From NCBI RefSeq assembly GCF_900104385.1, contig NZ_FNJA01000007.1:124001-188000 (forward strand): a DNA stretch of 64,000 nt, written 5' to 3'. A program made the position numbers and the translations under genes. Within the stretch, counting starts at the first letter, position 1. Each line of letters starts with the position of its first letter. Below the pieces are notes generated by a model that was not told the DNA's origin, searched no databases, and saw only the letters and a program-made list of their open reading frames with translations. The DNA comes from Rhodoferax sp. OV413. Its GTDB lineage: Bacteria; Pseudomonadota; Gammaproteobacteria; Burkholderiales; Burkholderiaceae_C. This document shows, one piece after another, positions 63,801 to 64,000 of the stretch.

Positions 63801-64000
63801 TTAAGCGGTAAACGGCGGCTCGGGCGGCGGCTGCACCTTGTCGGCCACGCTGGGGCTGCTCAGCAGGTCCACCGGGCCGTCCTGGCGCAGCAGCATGGTC
63901 GATGGGTGCGACATCGGTAGCTTAGCCTCGCGCAAGCGCTTCAGCACCTCGAACAGCACGTCGCTGCGCACACCATAGGCCATGCGCGGCGAGCCCACAT
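63801..64000 (-). CDS. C-terminal part of a probable mechanosensitive channel (MscS family), cut by window edge
   Basis: Only the last 66 codons are visible, starting beyond the right edge. The frame reads SPRMAYGVRSDVLFEVLKRL, then a segment ending LPMSHPSTMLLRQDGPVDLL, and stops at 63801. This matches, from memory, the cytoplasmic C-terminus of MscS-type channels in Comamonadaceae (a beta strand then an amphipathic helix, with a Pro-rich end). No membrane segment is visible here, so the call is tentative. It converges on glnD with 24 bp between stops. Confidence 0.5.
   Translation of the reverse strand, partial: VGSPRMAYGVRSDVLFEVLKRLREAKLPMSHPSTMLLRQDGPVDLLSSPSVADKVQPPPEPPFTA

Noticed and set aside
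63777-63810. CGCTT/AAGCG repeat between glnD and the convergent gene as a terminator.
   Set aside because: The stem is short and AT-poor at its base, with no T-tract on either strand.

Overview
The window is high-GC chromosomal DNA from a betaproteobacterium, most probably of the Comamonadaceae (Rhodoferax/Acidovorax/Polaromonas-like). This is inferred from gene content: a protocatechuate 4,5-cleavage (pmd) operon with a Bug-type binding protein, a linked smc-zipA-ligA-def block, and a short palindromic repeat that I recognise from that family. Genes are tightly packed with many ATGA/TAATG start-stop overlaps. I saw no rRNA, tRNA, CRISPR array, phage or transposase gene.

Layout. 1-850: start of an RND efflux adaptor with its MarR repressor. 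1179-2357: a small unknown protein and a glutathione S-transferase. 2375-9129 (minus): pmd operon for protocatechuate meta-cleavage, divergent from a LysR regulator (9278-10183). 10275-16108: amino-acid-type ABC importer genes without an ATPase, then homocysteine S-methyltransferase and several exported proteins of unknown function, including a PEP-CTERM metalloprotease-like protein. 16214-24086: L-fucose (or related sugar) oxidation cluster: IclR regulator, sugar ABC importer, fuconate dehydratase, fuconolactonase and SDR dehydrogenase, with a 235-bp MITE-like element between dehydratase and lactonase. 24169-30958 (minus): VanX-like D-Ala-D-Ala dipeptidase, dipeptide-type ABC importer and an M19 dipeptidase. 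31078-38768 (minus): smc, zipA, DNA ligase, peptide deformylase and a lipoprotein. 39088-40248: isolated AAA ATPase. 40450-43154: tauABC-like importer. 43205-47641 (minus): RND efflux pair. 47855-55982: two chemoreceptors around a livHMGF/livK branched-chain amino acid importer. 56185-63776: purL, divergent from map-glnD. The right edge holds the C-terminus of a probable mechanosensitive channel.

The most striking signal is a dispersed palindromic element of about 65 bp, seen at least eleven times (a twelfth copy is doubtful). It has a GCTAT...ATAGC hairpin, then a GCGCAGGTA.TACCTGCGC hairpin, then a CAGAGGCCGATTT-like tail. Most copies lie between genes, but two sit in frame inside purL and one forms the N-terminal extension of the NAD-dependent DNA ligase. 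Others supply the last codons and stop of neighbouring genes. This resembles in concept the protein-coding palindromic elements described in Rickettsia. I do not know of a description for this family.

Functionally the window combines housekeeping (DNA replication and segregation, purine synthesis, nitrogen sensing, N-terminal protein processing) with catabolic scavenging of lignin-derived aromatics, deoxy-sugars, peptides and murein fragments, sulfonates and amino acids. This fits a free-living soil or freshwater heterotroph.
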